The notes below the pieces were generated by a model that saw only the letters and a program-made list of their open reading frames with translations, did no database searches and was not told the DNA's origin. Shown in pieces: positions 1 to 9,990 of a DNA stretch of 64,000 bases; positions within the stretch are counted from its first letter, which is position 1, and each line of letters opens with the position of its first letter. The translations under genes were made by a program, and so were the position numbers. The stretch spans positions 651,518,920-651,582,919 of the forward strand of contig NC_081405.1 in NCBI RefSeq assembly GCF_030272615.1, in the 5' to 3' direction. Source of the DNA: Cryptomeria japonica. Its lineage: Eukaryota; Streptophyta; Pinopsida; Cupressales; Cupressaceae.

Positions 1-217
1 CCTCCTGCAAGATATCCCACAGATCCTCAGCCTCACCAAATTGTAGAAGACAAAGATGAGGTAATCAACATTTCAACTTCAAACAATTTAGAGTTCAGTA
101 TTTAGTTATTTTGATGTTATACTGAGAAAATATATCTGATTAGACATTTGAATTGTCCTTTTGCAGCCACGTACTGCTTTGAAGAGGGTCGATTTTGATG
201 ATCCGCCACAGTCATAG
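1..217 (+). CDS. 3'-terminal two exons of an unidentified gene (partial)
   Basis: The window opens inside an open frame ending in ...IVEDKDE at 60, followed by a GT at 61-62. A T-rich stretch ending TTTTGCAG at 166 could be the acceptor. Joining 1-60 to 167-217 keeps the frame and adds 16 residues (PRTALKRVDFDDPPQS) before TAG at 215-217, giving a 36-residue proline- and acid-rich C-terminal tail. The clean GT..AG boundaries, matched phase and sensible stop are the only evidence; no domain is visible and I do not recognise the protein. It could equally be the tail of a transposon-encoded protein, which would fit the repeat-rich surroundings. Sequence upstream of base 1 would settle this. Confidence 0.35.
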
Positions 218-704
218 ATACGGATAGAGACATATAGTTATATTTGTGGTCATTGAAGGGCCAGTTTTTTATATATTCGACATTTGTATATGTATATATC
301 GACTTTGACAGACATGGCACATGCCACATTTTTGTAACTATTATTGATTTGGCATCTATGCCATTTTTTGATATATGTACATGATTATTGTTCATTTTGA
401 TATATATGAAATTTGATATTCGATCCAATTTGTTCATTGATACATATGAAACATGATATTCCTGAAACTTAGTTATTTGCTATTGAAATGTGATCAAATT
501 TGTTAGTTGTGTATATGTCTTGAAATGTGATCCAATTTGTTCATTACTTGTAACTCATATGGCGTATACTTTTAAACTATCTATTGCTCATATTGTGTAT
601 ACCCAAGTACTGATACCGGTAATGTTGATATTCTGTATTTTGATTGAGTGAATTTGCTTTGAGTCCTTCATGCGTGAAGAGATTGGAGTGAAGTTATTAT
701 TTCA
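218..704. other. AT-rich spacer
   Basis: No gene or recognised element. Between about 420 and 545 there are three loose copies of a motif reading roughly GATCCAATTTGTTCATT, probably the 3' flank of the partial gene or old repeat debris. Confidence 0.4.
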
Positions 705-882
705 TAAACTTGTGCTTATGGAGTGAAGTTCATCATTTCAAGAACCAATTAAGACATTTCATGCTTAAGTTCATCATTTCATGCTTATGGAGTGAAGTTC
801 ATCATCTCATCACCTATAAAAGAAGAGTTGAAGCACTTAGTGAAGTTCATCATTTCATCATTTCATCACTTAGTGAAGTTCT
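705..882. repeat. Short interrupted repeats of GTGAAGTTCATCATTTCA
   Basis: The 18-base motif GTGAAGTTCATCATTTCA and close variants recur five or six times with irregular spacing just before the 349-bp satellite. The first satellite unit starts where the last copy ends (TGAAGTTCTTCTTGTCG). Confidence 0.6.
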
Positions 883-883
883 T

Positions 884-3210
884 CTTGTCGTGGGAACGAA
901 TTGTCAGTGCGAGCATGTCCAGGTGGCCGGGTTTACGCTAGGCATTCCCTTGTCTCACTCCCCAAGGTGTCCAATCGTTACGAGCCACCTCGTAGCGACG
1001 TTTCCCTTGAGCGCCCAAAGCGGAAAAAATGATCAAACTTTGACGTAGCCTAACTCGGAGACCGTGGCACTTATGGATGATCCATTTGAACCTATGGGGT
1101 CATGTTATCACTTCCTACAAAATCCTATCTCGGTTTCGAGCAACTCCATTTCGTTTTCTTGTGGTGAGATTTTTTCTGTCAGATCAAAAACCGTCAGTGA
1201 GAGGTGGCAAAATAGTGCATATTTCGTTCTGCTTGTCGTGGGAACGAACCGTTAGCGCGAGCGCATCCGGGTGGCCGGGTTTACACTAGATGTGCTCTTG
1301 TCTTGCTCCCCAAGACGTTTGATCATTACGAGCCACCTCATAGCGACGTTTTCCCTTGAGCGCCCAAAGTGGAAAAAATGGTCAAACTTTGACATAGCCT
1401 AACTTGGAGACCGTGGCACTTATGGATGATCCGTTTGAACCTATGGGGTTGTGTTATTGCTGCCTACAAAATCCTATCTCAGTTTTAGGTAACTCCATTT
1501 CGTTTTCTTGTGGTGAGATTTTTTCTGTCGCATCAAAAACTATCAGTGAGAGGTGGCAAAATAGTGCATCTTTCGTTCTGCTTGTCGTGGGAATGAACCG
1601 TTAGCGCGAGCGTGTCCGGGTGGCCGGGTTTACACTAGGTGTGCCTTTGTCTTGCTCCCCAAGATGTCCGATCGTTACGAGCCACCTCGTAGCGACGTTT
1701 TCCCTTGAGCACCCAAAGCAGAAAAAACAGTCAAACTTTGATGTAGCCTAACTCGGAGACCGTGGCACTTATGGACGATCCATTTGAACCTATTGGGTCA
1801 TGTTATCTCTGCCTACAAAATCCTATCTCAATTTTGGGCAACTCCATTTCATTTTCTTGTGGTGAGATTTTTTCTGTCGCATCAAAAACTATCAGTGAGA
1901 GGTGGCAAAATAGTGCATCTTTCGTTTTTCTTGTTGTGGGAATGAACCATCAGCATGAGCACGTCTGGGTGGCCGGGTTTATGCTAGGTGTTCCCTTGTC
2001 TTTCTCCCCAAGGTGTTCGATCGTTATGAGCCACCTCGTAGCGACGTTTTCCCTTGAGCGCCCAAAGCGAAAAAAATGGTCAAACTTTGACGTAGCCTAA
2101 CTCGGAGACCGTGGCACTTATGGACAATCCATTTGAACCTATGGGGTTGTGTTATTGCTGCCTACAAAATACTATCTTAGTTTCGGGCAACTCCATTTCA
2201 TTTTCTTGTGGTGAGATTTTTTCTGTCACATCAAAAACCGTTAGTGAGAGGTGGCAAAATAGTGCATCTTTTGTTCTGCTTGTCGTGGGAACGAACCGTC
2301 AGCGCGAACGCATCTGGGTGGCTGGGTTTATACTAGGTGTGCTCTTGTCTCACTCCCCAAGGCGTCCGATCGTTACGAGCCACCTCGTAGCGACGTTTTC
2401 CCTTGAGCGCCCAAAGCGGAAAAAACGGTCAAACTTTGACGTAGCCTAACTCGGAGATCGTGGCACTTATGGACAATTCGTTTGAACCTATGGTGTCATG
2501 TTATCGCTGCCTACAAAATCCTATCTCAGTTTTAGGAAACTCGATTTCATTTTCTTATGGTGAGAGTCGCGTCAAAAGCTGTCAGTGAGAGGTGGCAAAA
2601 TAGTGCATCTTTCGTTCTGCTTGTCGTGGGAATGAACTGTTAGCGCGAGTGCATCCGGGTGGTTGGGTTTATGCTTGGTGTGCCCTTTTCTCACTCCCCA
2701 AGGCATCCGATCATTATGAGCCACCTCGTATCGACGTTTTCCCTTGAGTGCCCAAAGCGGAAAAAACGGTCAAACTTTGACGTAGCCTAACTCGGAGACC
2801 GTGGCACTTATGGATGATTTGTTTGAACCTATGGGGTCATGTTATCACTACCTACAAAATCCTATCTCAGTTTTGGGCAACTCCATTTTGTTTTCTTGTG
2901 GTGAGATTTTTTCTGTCGCATAAAAAACCGTGAGTTGAGGTGGCAAAATAGTGCATCTTTCGTTCTGCTTGTCATGGGAATGAACCATCAGGGTGAGCGC
3001 ATCCAGGTGGCCGTGTTTATGCTTGGTGTGCCCTTTTCTTGCACCCCAAGATGTTCGATCGTTACGAGCCACCTCATAGCAACGTTTTCCCTTGAACGTT
3101 CAAAGCAGAAAAAACGGTCAAACTTTGACGTAGCGTAACTCGGAGACCGTGGCACTTATGGACGATCCATTTGAACCTATGGGGTCATGTTGTTGCTGCC
3201 TACCAAAATC
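884..3210. repeat. 349-bp satellite array, about 6.6 units
   Basis: The landmark CTTGTCGTGGGAA (or close variant) recurs at 884, 1232, 1581, 1930, 2279, 2620 and 2968, giving periods of 348, 349, 349, 349, 341 and 348. The 341-bp unit has lost 8 bases in the GAGATTTTTTCTGTCGC stretch. Units differ by scattered substitutions, many of them C/T or G/A as expected of methylated repeats. The array is moderately GC-rich against AT-rich flanks and stops in mid-unit near 3210. Because 349 is not a multiple of three, the roughly 112-residue ORFs inside the units change frame from unit to unit and are not read as genes. Confidence 0.9.
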
Positions 3211-3417
3211 ATATCTTGGATTTGGACTATTCGTACTAGCCCTTCAAATCGGGTAATTTAATAATAACTCAAAACTTTCCCAAAACACTTGGAAAAAAAA
3301 TTGCATATTCATATTGAAAATTTGCAAATCAGCCCCATGGACACTTTCATATATATAATTTGGCATCTTATAAAAACTATCAAGCTCATTACTGTTTATA
3401 TTTACAAAATTTTGCAT

Positions 3418-3795
3418 CTAAATATATAAACTATCAAGAGGTGTTAAGATTGGTGCATGCTCTTCATTTTCATTAGGTGCATTATGTGCATTGATCACAT
3501 CAAATTCAAATGGTAAATCTTCTTCAATTTCATCAACATGTGCATTCACCGAATCATTTTCGAATGGTCTATGTTCATTGCATTCATTAGGTGCATTCAT
3601 CATATGTATTTGAATTGGTGCATGTTTATCATTTTGATTTTGTGCATTAATCATATCAATTTCAATTGTTGAATGTTCATCACTTTCATTAGGTGCATTA
3701 GATGACATACCTTCACGTAATCTCTTCATACGCTCCCTTTGTCTTTCCTTTGTTGCCTCTCTTTGTTCATTTGTTCCTCTCTTATTCTTTCCCAT
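3418..3795 (-). CDS. Hypothetical acidic protein with 17-residue repeats
   Basis: From ATG at 3795 the frame codes for 125 residues. A basic N-terminus (MGKNKRGTNEQREATKERQR, then more Arg/Lys) is followed by about five degenerate repeats of 17-18 residues. Each begins NAPNE or NAxN and ends in a hydrophobic/acidic stretch such as HxPIxIDxI. Just upstream on this strand is a T-rich tract ending in TGTGTAG (3800-3808), a plausible splice acceptor, so the visible ORF may be a downstream exon. The basic start recalls the charged N-termini of plant Helitron helicase-like proteins, but nothing else supports that. No domain is recognised and the ORF could be decayed. Confidence 0.3.
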   Translation of the reverse strand: MGKNKRGTNEQREATKERQRERMKRLREGMSSNAPNESDEHSTIEIDMINAQNQNDKHAPIQIHMMNAPNECNEHRPFENDSVNAHVDEIEEDLPFEFDVINAHNAPNENEEHAPILTPLDSLYI

Positions 3796-3838
3796 TGTCC
3801 TACACATAACATCATGATGACAATCCACAATCAAATAG

Positions 3839-4005
3839 CAAAAAAACAACAAATGATCATCATTTTGTTATAATCTAAAGTAACAATAATAAAATAACTT
3901 CAAAAAAAACCAAAATACAAGACAAATAAATCATAATCAAAGCAAAAAAACAACAAATGATCATGATTTTGTTATTGTCTAAAGTAACAATTATAAAATA
4001 ACTTA
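3839..4005. repeat. Tandem duplication of about 105 bp
   Basis: A block starting AAAAACAACAAATGATCAT at about 3840 and ending AAAATAACTT is repeated at about 3945 with a few substitutions. Confidence 0.8.
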
Positions 4006-4156
4006 AAAATCAGTCATTCCAAAGCAAAAGTGACAAAAGAATATGAAAACCTGACTATTACTGTCCCAGAAAATCATGTGCAAAAGCAGTGGGGCCTTCA
4101 AACAACTTGCAATGCTATTTTTTAGGCCGTTGGGACTAAGATATATAAAGATTTTT

Positions 4157-4279
4157 CCATAACCCGTATGGGTTATGGAAACCCTATATGTCAACGTTCA
4201 CAATTTCTCATAACCCGTACGGGTTATGTAGAACTAGAAGTTTTGGCCTTAGTTCTACTTGTACGGGCTATGTAGAACT
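4157..4279. repeat. Left arm of palindromic repeat array (CATAACCCGTACGGGTTATG)
   Basis: Near-palindromes lie at 4157-4178, 4209-4228 (perfect CATAACCCGTACGGGTTATG) and about 4250-4278 (outer stem AGTTCTAC/GTAGAACT with a decayed core). Centre spacing is about 45-52 bp. The same units resume at 5983, on the other side of the purine minisatellite. Confidence 0.8.
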
Positions 4280-5595
4280 AGGAAAAGGAGAGGGGGAGAG
4301 GGAGAGAGGGAGGGAGAGAGAGATAGGGAGAGGGAGAGAAGGAGAGGGGGAGGGAGAGAGGGAGATTGGGGAAAGGAGAGGGGGAGAGGGAGAGAGAGGG
4401 AGATTGGGGAAAGGAGAGGGGGAGAGGGAGAGAGAGGGAGATTGGGAAAAGGAGAGGGGGAGAGGGAGAGAGGGAGAGAAGGAGAGGGGGAGGGAGAGAG
4501 GGAGATTGGGGAAAGGAGAGGGGGAGAGGGAGAGAAGGGAGATTGAGAAAAGGAGAGGGAGAGAGGGAGAGAGGGAGAGGGGGAGGGAGAGAGGGAGATT
4601 GGGGAAAGGAGAGGGGGAGAGGGAGAGAGAGGGAGATTGGGAAAATGAGAGGGGGAGAGGGAGAGAAGGAGAGGGGGAGGGAGAGAGGGAGATTGGGGAA
4701 AGGAGAGGGGGAGAGGGAGAGAGAGGGAGATTGGGAAAAGGAGAGGGAGAGAGGGAGAGAAGGAGAGGGGGAGGGAGAGAGGGAGATTGGGGAAAGGAGA
4801 GGGGGAGAGGGAGAGAGAGGGAGATTGGGAAAAGGAAAGGGGGAGAGGGAGAGAGGGAGATTGGGGAAAGGAGAGGGGGAGAGGGAGAGAGAGGGAGATT
4901 GGGAAAAGGAGAGGGGGAGAGGGAGAGAGGGAGAGAAGGAGAGGGGGAGGGAGAGAGGGAGAGGGAGAGGGAGAGAACGAGATTGGGAAAAGGAGAGGAG
5001 GAGAGGGAGAGAAGGAGAGAGAGGGAGATTGGGGAAAGGAGAGGGGGAGAGGGAGAGAGAGGGAGATTGGGAAAAGGAGAGGGGGAGAGGGAGAGAAGGA
5101 GAGGGAGAGAGGGAGAGAGGGAGAGGGAGAGGGAGAGAGCAAGATTGGGAAAAGGGGAGGGGGAGAGGGAGAGAAGGAGAGAGAGGGAGATTGGGGAAAG
5201 GAGAGGGGGAGAGGGAGAGAAAGCGAGATTGGGAAAAGGAGAGGGGGAGAGAGAGAGAGAGAGGGAGATTGGGAAAAGGAGAGGGAGAGAGGGAGAGAAG
5301 GAGAGGGGGAGGGAGAGAGGGAGATTGGGGAAAGGAGAGGGGGAGAGGGAGAGAGAGGGAGATTGGGAAAAGGAGAGGGGGAGAGAGAGAGAGAAAGGGA
5401 GAGGGAGGGCGGAGATGGGGAGAATAGGATAAAGAGAGGGAGAGGGAGAGAGAGAGAGGGAGAGAAAAAGAGATTTAAGATAACGAAATGGGGAGGGAGA
5501 GGGGGGAGAGGGAGAGGGAGAGGGAGGGGGAGAGAAAGAGAGAGAAGGGGGAGAGGGTGAGAATAGGATAGGATAATGTGTGTGTGTGTGTGTGA

Positions 5596-5666
<71 letters not shown>

Positions 5667-5820
5667 GGTAGAGAGAGAACAAGAAGGAGAAAAGGGTGAG
5701 AATCAAAAAATAGAAAAGTTTGAGGGGGAGAGAGATGAGATAGAACTCAAGAAAGATAATCAGGGCTCAGAATAGACAAAGACAATGATGGGGGAAGTAA
5801 GACGAGAGAGAGAGAGAGGA
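4276..5820. repeat. Polypurine minisatellite (GGGAGA-type), about 1.5 kb
   Basis: Almost pure A/G on the plus strand. The core is an irregular higher-order unit of about 35-40 bases combining GGGAGATTGGG(G/A)AAAGGAGA with runs of GGGGGAGAGGGAGAGA, repeated some two dozen times. It grades into (GT)n at 5577-5593 and (GA)n at about 5600-5662. Long ORFs on both strands (for example 4188-5432 and 4255-5706) exist only because the sequence cannot form stop codons. The strand asymmetry favours triplex or G-quadruplex structures. Confidence 0.9.
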
Positions 5821-5982
5821 AAAGAAGAGGTACATGCATGTATACAAATATATATACATATATCTATATAAATATATGTATATATAACTATAGATATGCA
5901 TATATACATACATAAACACATATTATCTAGGTATGTCTAAAACATGTGTAGTAAATGCTAAGTTTACAAGCATACATTATTA
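5821..5982. repeat. AT-rich (TATATA/CATATA) low-complexity spacer
   Basis: Alternating ATATA/CATATA sequence between the purine tract and the right palindrome arm. No coding potential. Confidence 0.7.
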
Positions 5983-6145
5983 TGTCTTCATAACCCATAC
6001 GGGTTTTGTGAAACCAAAAAAAATGTTTTAGTTCTTCATAGCCTGTACGGGTTTTGTGAAACAAAAAAAATTATTTCTAGTTCTTCATAACCCGTACGGG
6101 TTATGAAGAACTGCGAATAGTACTTTTGATTCTTCAAAATCCGTG
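5983..6145. repeat. Right arm of palindromic repeat array
   Basis: Four units at a spacing of about 48 bp (centres near 5997, 6046, 6095, 6144). The unit at 6079-6112 is a perfect 34-bp palindrome: first half AGTTCTTCATAACCCGT, second half its exact reverse complement. The others are decayed (…CCATACGGGTTTTGTGAAAC…). Units are separated by short A-rich runs. Confidence 0.8.
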
Positions 6146-6179
6146 CAGGTTTTGGCTTGGTAAGAGGGTTGGAAAATGA

Positions 6180-7015
6180 CCCTAAGGCTTGCAAGCCCAT
6201 TTTCCCCCCTTTTTTGTTCCTTTACACATTTTTTCATCCTCCACCATGATTTCTTGACTTCATCGTCATCAGGTTTACAAATGATGAAGTGGGTATCTCT
6301 AAAATTACCACCATAATCTCACACATCTTCTTAGTTTTCTGACCATATAAATTTTTTAATTTTTGGACAACATTGGCATAGTAAACTTTAATTTTCTTTA
6401 TCAGTGCCTTGACAGTCCTCACAGACATATGTCTACCATTTTTTTAATAACTTTTGATATACTTGACCAAATTCAAAATAAATTATATATTATTATTCTA
6501 CACTAGATTCTATACACTTTTAAAAAAAAAATATTTGTATTTTTGATTATTTTGATGCATGTTATGCCCAGCGCACGAACAGGTACCAAATTTTCAGGAT
6601 GCGGTCACTTCCAAAAATCATAAAAAATAAAATACTCGACGAAAAATTACAAAAAAATACACAACTTCTAGATCTCACTCTTGCCTATCATCCTATTAAA
6701 GGATTTTGCAAAATACTAAATCTAACTATATATTTTGTGCAGTGCATGAAAAAAGCTATGTTATATTTTTTTGAAAAAATCAGGAATAGTTTTTCATGCG
6801 TGAAAGGTTTGACCCTCTTAATATTATCCAATTTAAAAAAAAATTAGTAGTTTAGAAACTAGATTCAGAGTACTACAATTCTTATTATTTTTTCAATGCC
6901 TAGTTTTGAGTGCATGACCTTCAAATAGCTTTTTGAAGTTCAGGTTTACCTATTTTCAGAAAAAAAAGTGGCCACTTATACCTCCCTTTTTGTTCACCAT
7001 CTTGGTGCACTTACC
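6180..7015. repeat. AT-rich dispersed repeat, related in inverse to 19867-20300
   Basis: From about 6740 this sequence parallels the reverse complement of 19867-20130 in order: TATTTTTTTGAAAAAA, TAGTTTAGAAA, TTTTGAGTG and finally CATCTTGGTGCACTTACCC. The two copies are well diverged. The stretch 6180-6740 is AT-rich with no credible gene. The boundaries and class of the element (possibly a DNA transposon) are unresolved. Confidence 0.45.
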
Positions 7016-7169
7016 CCTATCTCACCCCTCTCTCCCCATCTAGGTATCTCACCTCTCCTACCCTTTTGGGTCTCTCAGCTATCTATTTGTCCCCTTTGTA
7101 GCTGTCTACCTCCCCCCTTACCCCTCTCCCTTTATAAACTCTCTCCTCCCCCCCCCTCTCTCTCCCCTC

Positions 7170-7208
<39 letters not shown>

Positions 7209-7925
7209 TTAACCTCTGCCATGCTAAAAGAAACTCAATATCCTAACCGCAAGGGGGCACACAAGATCTACATTCAATTCTCCCCCTTGACCAATGCATA
7301 TTTGTTTGGTTTCTAGAAGAGGAATCAACACCAATAGTGGGTGTAGACCCATCTTGAGTCTTTTCCTCCATATTTCAATTAGATTTATTTATTCACATCT
7401 TTTGCATCTTTTCCTTTTCCACATTAAGGATATGTGTAGGATCGTGAGGGGTCAAAAAGTGACGACATGAAAAAAATGTCTTTTCCATGTGCCCCAAAAC
7501 ACGAAAAATCTTTGTTGACTTTTTGATTGACTTGGGTGTCAGTACACATGACCATGACTAAAGCCAAAGTATAACAAATATTAGAAAATATCGAATATCC
7601 GATATTATCAATCATATATATATATATATATAATGGATTTCGACGAACTGTCTCTTGAAGCTACGACGAGGTTCCCCTTGGACGATAAGCACCAATGGAC
7701 TTATCTTGTTCCTCAAGTTACATTGACAGCACTCGTTTTATAAGAAAGTTCTCAGGAAGTTACTTTGAGAGTGCTCAAAAATTCACAGTGTGGTTACGGG
7801 AAAGAGCGCAGCGATAGTTGAATTACACGGTCATTTCCAGGAGAGTAGAGTAGCTGATTTTCGAAGGAAGTACCTGCCGTGTAGATAACGTTCCTCGATT
7901 TTCGACGAAAGTACCCTCTCTTCCC

Positions 7926-7932
7926 TATAAAT
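7926..7932 (+). promoter_or_regulatory. TATA box of the small peptide gene
   Basis: TATAAAT sits in CTCTTCCCTATAAATTCC, 190 bp before the ATG at 8116, so transcription would start near 7955-7965. The implied leader contains an imperfect direct duplication: GAAAGAGATTGATTCAATCA and …AAATATCTG, repeated about 77 bp later. Confidence 0.55.
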
Positions 7933-8115
7933 TCCAGACGCAGCATAGCGTAGCCGTTGCAAAGTTGAAAGAGATTGATTCAATCATTACAGTACAGGAA
8001 ATATCTGTAAGTCGCGACGTAAGGTGGGCGTTGAGAAGGTGAAAGAGAGAGATTGTGATTGAATCAATACAACAAATATCTGGGTTTCTCCTCCAACGGG
8101 TGATCTGCAAATACG

Positions 8116-8346
8116 ATGGGCAGCTCAGCGCTTATGAAAATTGTAGTGGCTTTCTTCCTGTTCTATGCTATTTGTATCGTCAACGTCTATGCGAGGCATA
8201 ATCAGTATACAGATATGGCGAGTAAGATTCATCGCATTAAGCTCATTGCAAACGTGGAGAACACACGATCACCATGTCCTTCACAACCCAGCTGTGGTGG
8301 TGATATTCCAGACAAAAGATGCTGTCCACAGAAGAAGAATCCCTGA
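8116..8346 (+). CDS. Small secreted cysteine-rich peptide, family not recognised
   Basis: A 76-residue ORF from ATG at 8116. Residues 8-26 form a hydrophobic signal-peptide core (KIVVAFFLFYAICIVNVYA) with likely cleavage after Ala26, leaving a 50-residue mature peptide. Its C-terminal third carries four cysteines at 54, 60, 69 and 70 (C-x5-C-x8-CC) in a Pro/Gly/Lys-rich context (SPCPSQPSC, DKRCCPQKKNP). The region between is basic and amphipathic. The fifth cysteine (20) lies inside the signal. Gene structure is good: TATA at 7926, single exon, short 3' UTR with AATAAA at 8711. The CC pair suggests two disulfides, as in many plant defence or signalling peptides, but no known family matches from memory. 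The paralogous block at 22.5 kb lacks this gene entirely. Confidence 0.65.
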   Translation: MGSSALMKIVVAFFLFYAICIVNVYARHNQYTDMASKIHRIKLIANVENTRSPCPSQPSCGGDIPDKRCCPQKKNP

Positions 8347-8429
8347 TTCAGTTGTGAGGCCATGATCTTGTTCATTTCCAGCCATTGACGAAATTCTTTA
8401 GTTTTGTTGCCTCTTCTGTCCTTAGGCAA

Positions 8430-8696
8430 AATAAGTAGATGAAGCTCATCTTCCTTTCTCTGTAGTGGCTAAGGATTAGTGACTAAATGTTAATTAAATA
8501 AGTAGATGAAGCTCATCTTCCTTTCTCTGTAGTGGCTAAGAATTAGTGACTAAATGTTAATTAAATAAGTAGATGAAGCTCATCTTCCTTTCTCTGTAGT
8601 GGCTAAGGATTAGTGACTAAATGTTAATTAAATAAGTAGATGAAGCTCATCTTCCTTTCTCTGTAGTGCCTCAGGATTAGTGACTAAATGTTAATT
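8430..8696 (+). repeat. Four tandem 67-bp repeats in the 3' UTR
   Basis: AATAAGTAGATGAAGCTCAT recurs at 8430, 8497, 8564 and 8631, an exact 67-bp period. The copies are almost identical, the last one diverging slightly (GTGCCTCAGG for GTGGCTAAGG). They lie between the stop codon and the poly(A) signal of the small peptide gene, so they would be transcribed. Confidence 0.95.
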
Positions 8697-8710
8697 GTTC
8701 CTGATCTATC

Positions 8711-8716
8711 AATAAA
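8711..8716 (+). terminator. Poly(A) signal of the small peptide gene
   Basis: AATAAA follows the 67-bp repeats, with a T/G-rich stretch (GTCTGTGATTCTTACATAGG) downstream, as expected for plant 3' end formation about 370 bp after the stop codon. Confidence 0.5.
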
Positions 8717-8739
8717 AGTCTGTGATTCTTACATAGGGG

Positions 8740-9244
8740 CTTATTTCTATTAGTTATAATGGTAATCTTTTTCATTTTTAGCCATGTACATATTAATAAA
8801 TATGTAAGATGAAGTGGAAAATTAGATGGATTGTTCTAGAACATCTTGGTGAGAATGTACATGTAAAAATTAGATGCAGTGGAAAACGAAAGCAAGAGAA
8901 GGTGATAAAGTGACATAACAAAGTATCAGGAGCATCACAAGGCACAAGGTAAGTAAAGACCAGATTATCACAAAAGAAAGAAAGTGCATTTAGATAGGTT
9001 GTTGGAAGATAATAAAAGAAATAACTTGAAAATATACTTAGAAAAACAAGAAAGACTCATAATGAGAGACGCACCAAGTTTAAGCTTGAAATTTGCATGA
9101 TTGTAATAATTTACTTCAAGGTTAAGCTTCAAATGTGCATGATTGTAATTCTTTATTTCAAGAAATTCAATAATAACTCTTCTTCACTTTCTATCAATAA
9201 TAAGATTCTAGTTTTTAATATGTATGTTTTTTTTAAGATGCAGT
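8740..9244. other. AT-rich 3' flank specific to copy A
   Basis: No gene seen. It contains two near copies of a TTAAGCTT…AATTTGCATGATTGTAAT stretch (about 9078 and 9121). This is the last part of the segment missing from copy B. Confidence 0.5.
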
Positions 9245-9289
9245 TAATCTGGCTTCAAAATGGTTGACTAACCTTCATGTTATACACAC

Positions 9290-9990
9290 AGTCGAAAAAT
9301 AAAAGATGTAGCTAGTTTCGCCAAGCACGATCAAGATTTATAATTTTCAACTTACCCTTGTGTTATGCAGAAATTGTGATGTTTTTGGAACCAGATTAGC
9401 TACAACAGTTTTTTTTACAAAACGATAAACATAGTAATCAAAAGAATCTTAAAAAATTACATAAATATTTTTAGATAGCCATAGTTGTCACTAAAGTCTA
9501 AAAATGATACTTAGACCAAACCAAATTGTTATGAAGTAGCTATATAAAATGCAAAGATTGAGCATAAGAAAAAGATGTTCAATTTGTGACCTTCCAGGTA
9601 TGATTAACTTGAGAGGTTCATTCAATCAAATTATTTACAACAACATTCCATTCACGAAGAATATGAACAAAAGAGATAGATTCAAAATTTTGCAAAAGAC
9701 AGAATCTAATCAACATAAGAAGCCAACCTCCAAGTAGATTCTTGAAATTTTCCTTTAACTAAAAAGGTAGCCAATATCATAGATTTCATCTCACAAATAA
9801 AATTCTTCCAACCTAGCTCACAACATTTTTCAAGACCCACAAGGAAAGTCCAAATCTCAAATTAACACCAATACCTATAATAAGAAAAAAAATAAGTAAA
9901 CCAAACCAACACTATCCCATCTAGTCAATGTATGATTAAAAATAAAATAAAAATTATAATTATTTACCATTAACACTATCCCATCTCTAA
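9290..9990 (-). pseudogene. Decayed RNase H-like (RVT_3/LINE type) fragment
   Basis: Read on the minus strand, a broken frame contains a stretch reading approximately SISFVHIFREWNVVVNNL. This recalls the conserved HxxREaNxvADxLA ending of the plant RNase H-like domain carried by LINEs and related host proteins. Upstream on the same strand are further short matching-style segments interrupted by stops. The same fragment occurs in copy B (22540-23070), where about 250 bp (9737-9985) are missing. The plus-strand ORF at 9549-9737 is the antisense of this and is not taken as a gene. Confidence 0.4.

Noticed and set aside
710-3138. Series of 63-112-residue ORFs in the 349-bp satellite
   Set aside because: They repeat once per unit and change frame because 349 is not divisible by three; no start context or domain.
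4188-5706. Long ORFs on both strands (414 and 483 codons) across the purine tract
   Set aside because: Only E/G/R/K or S/L/P residues from a sequence that cannot form stop codons; both strands are equally open.
7700-9244. Peptide-gene segment as a transposable insertion into copy A
   Set aside because: No target duplication, inverted ends or LTR at 7699/7700 and 9244/9245; deletion in copy B is simpler.
9549-9737. Plus-strand ORF also present at 22865-23074
   Set aside because: Conserved only because the block is duplicated; the antisense strand resembles an RNase H fragment.
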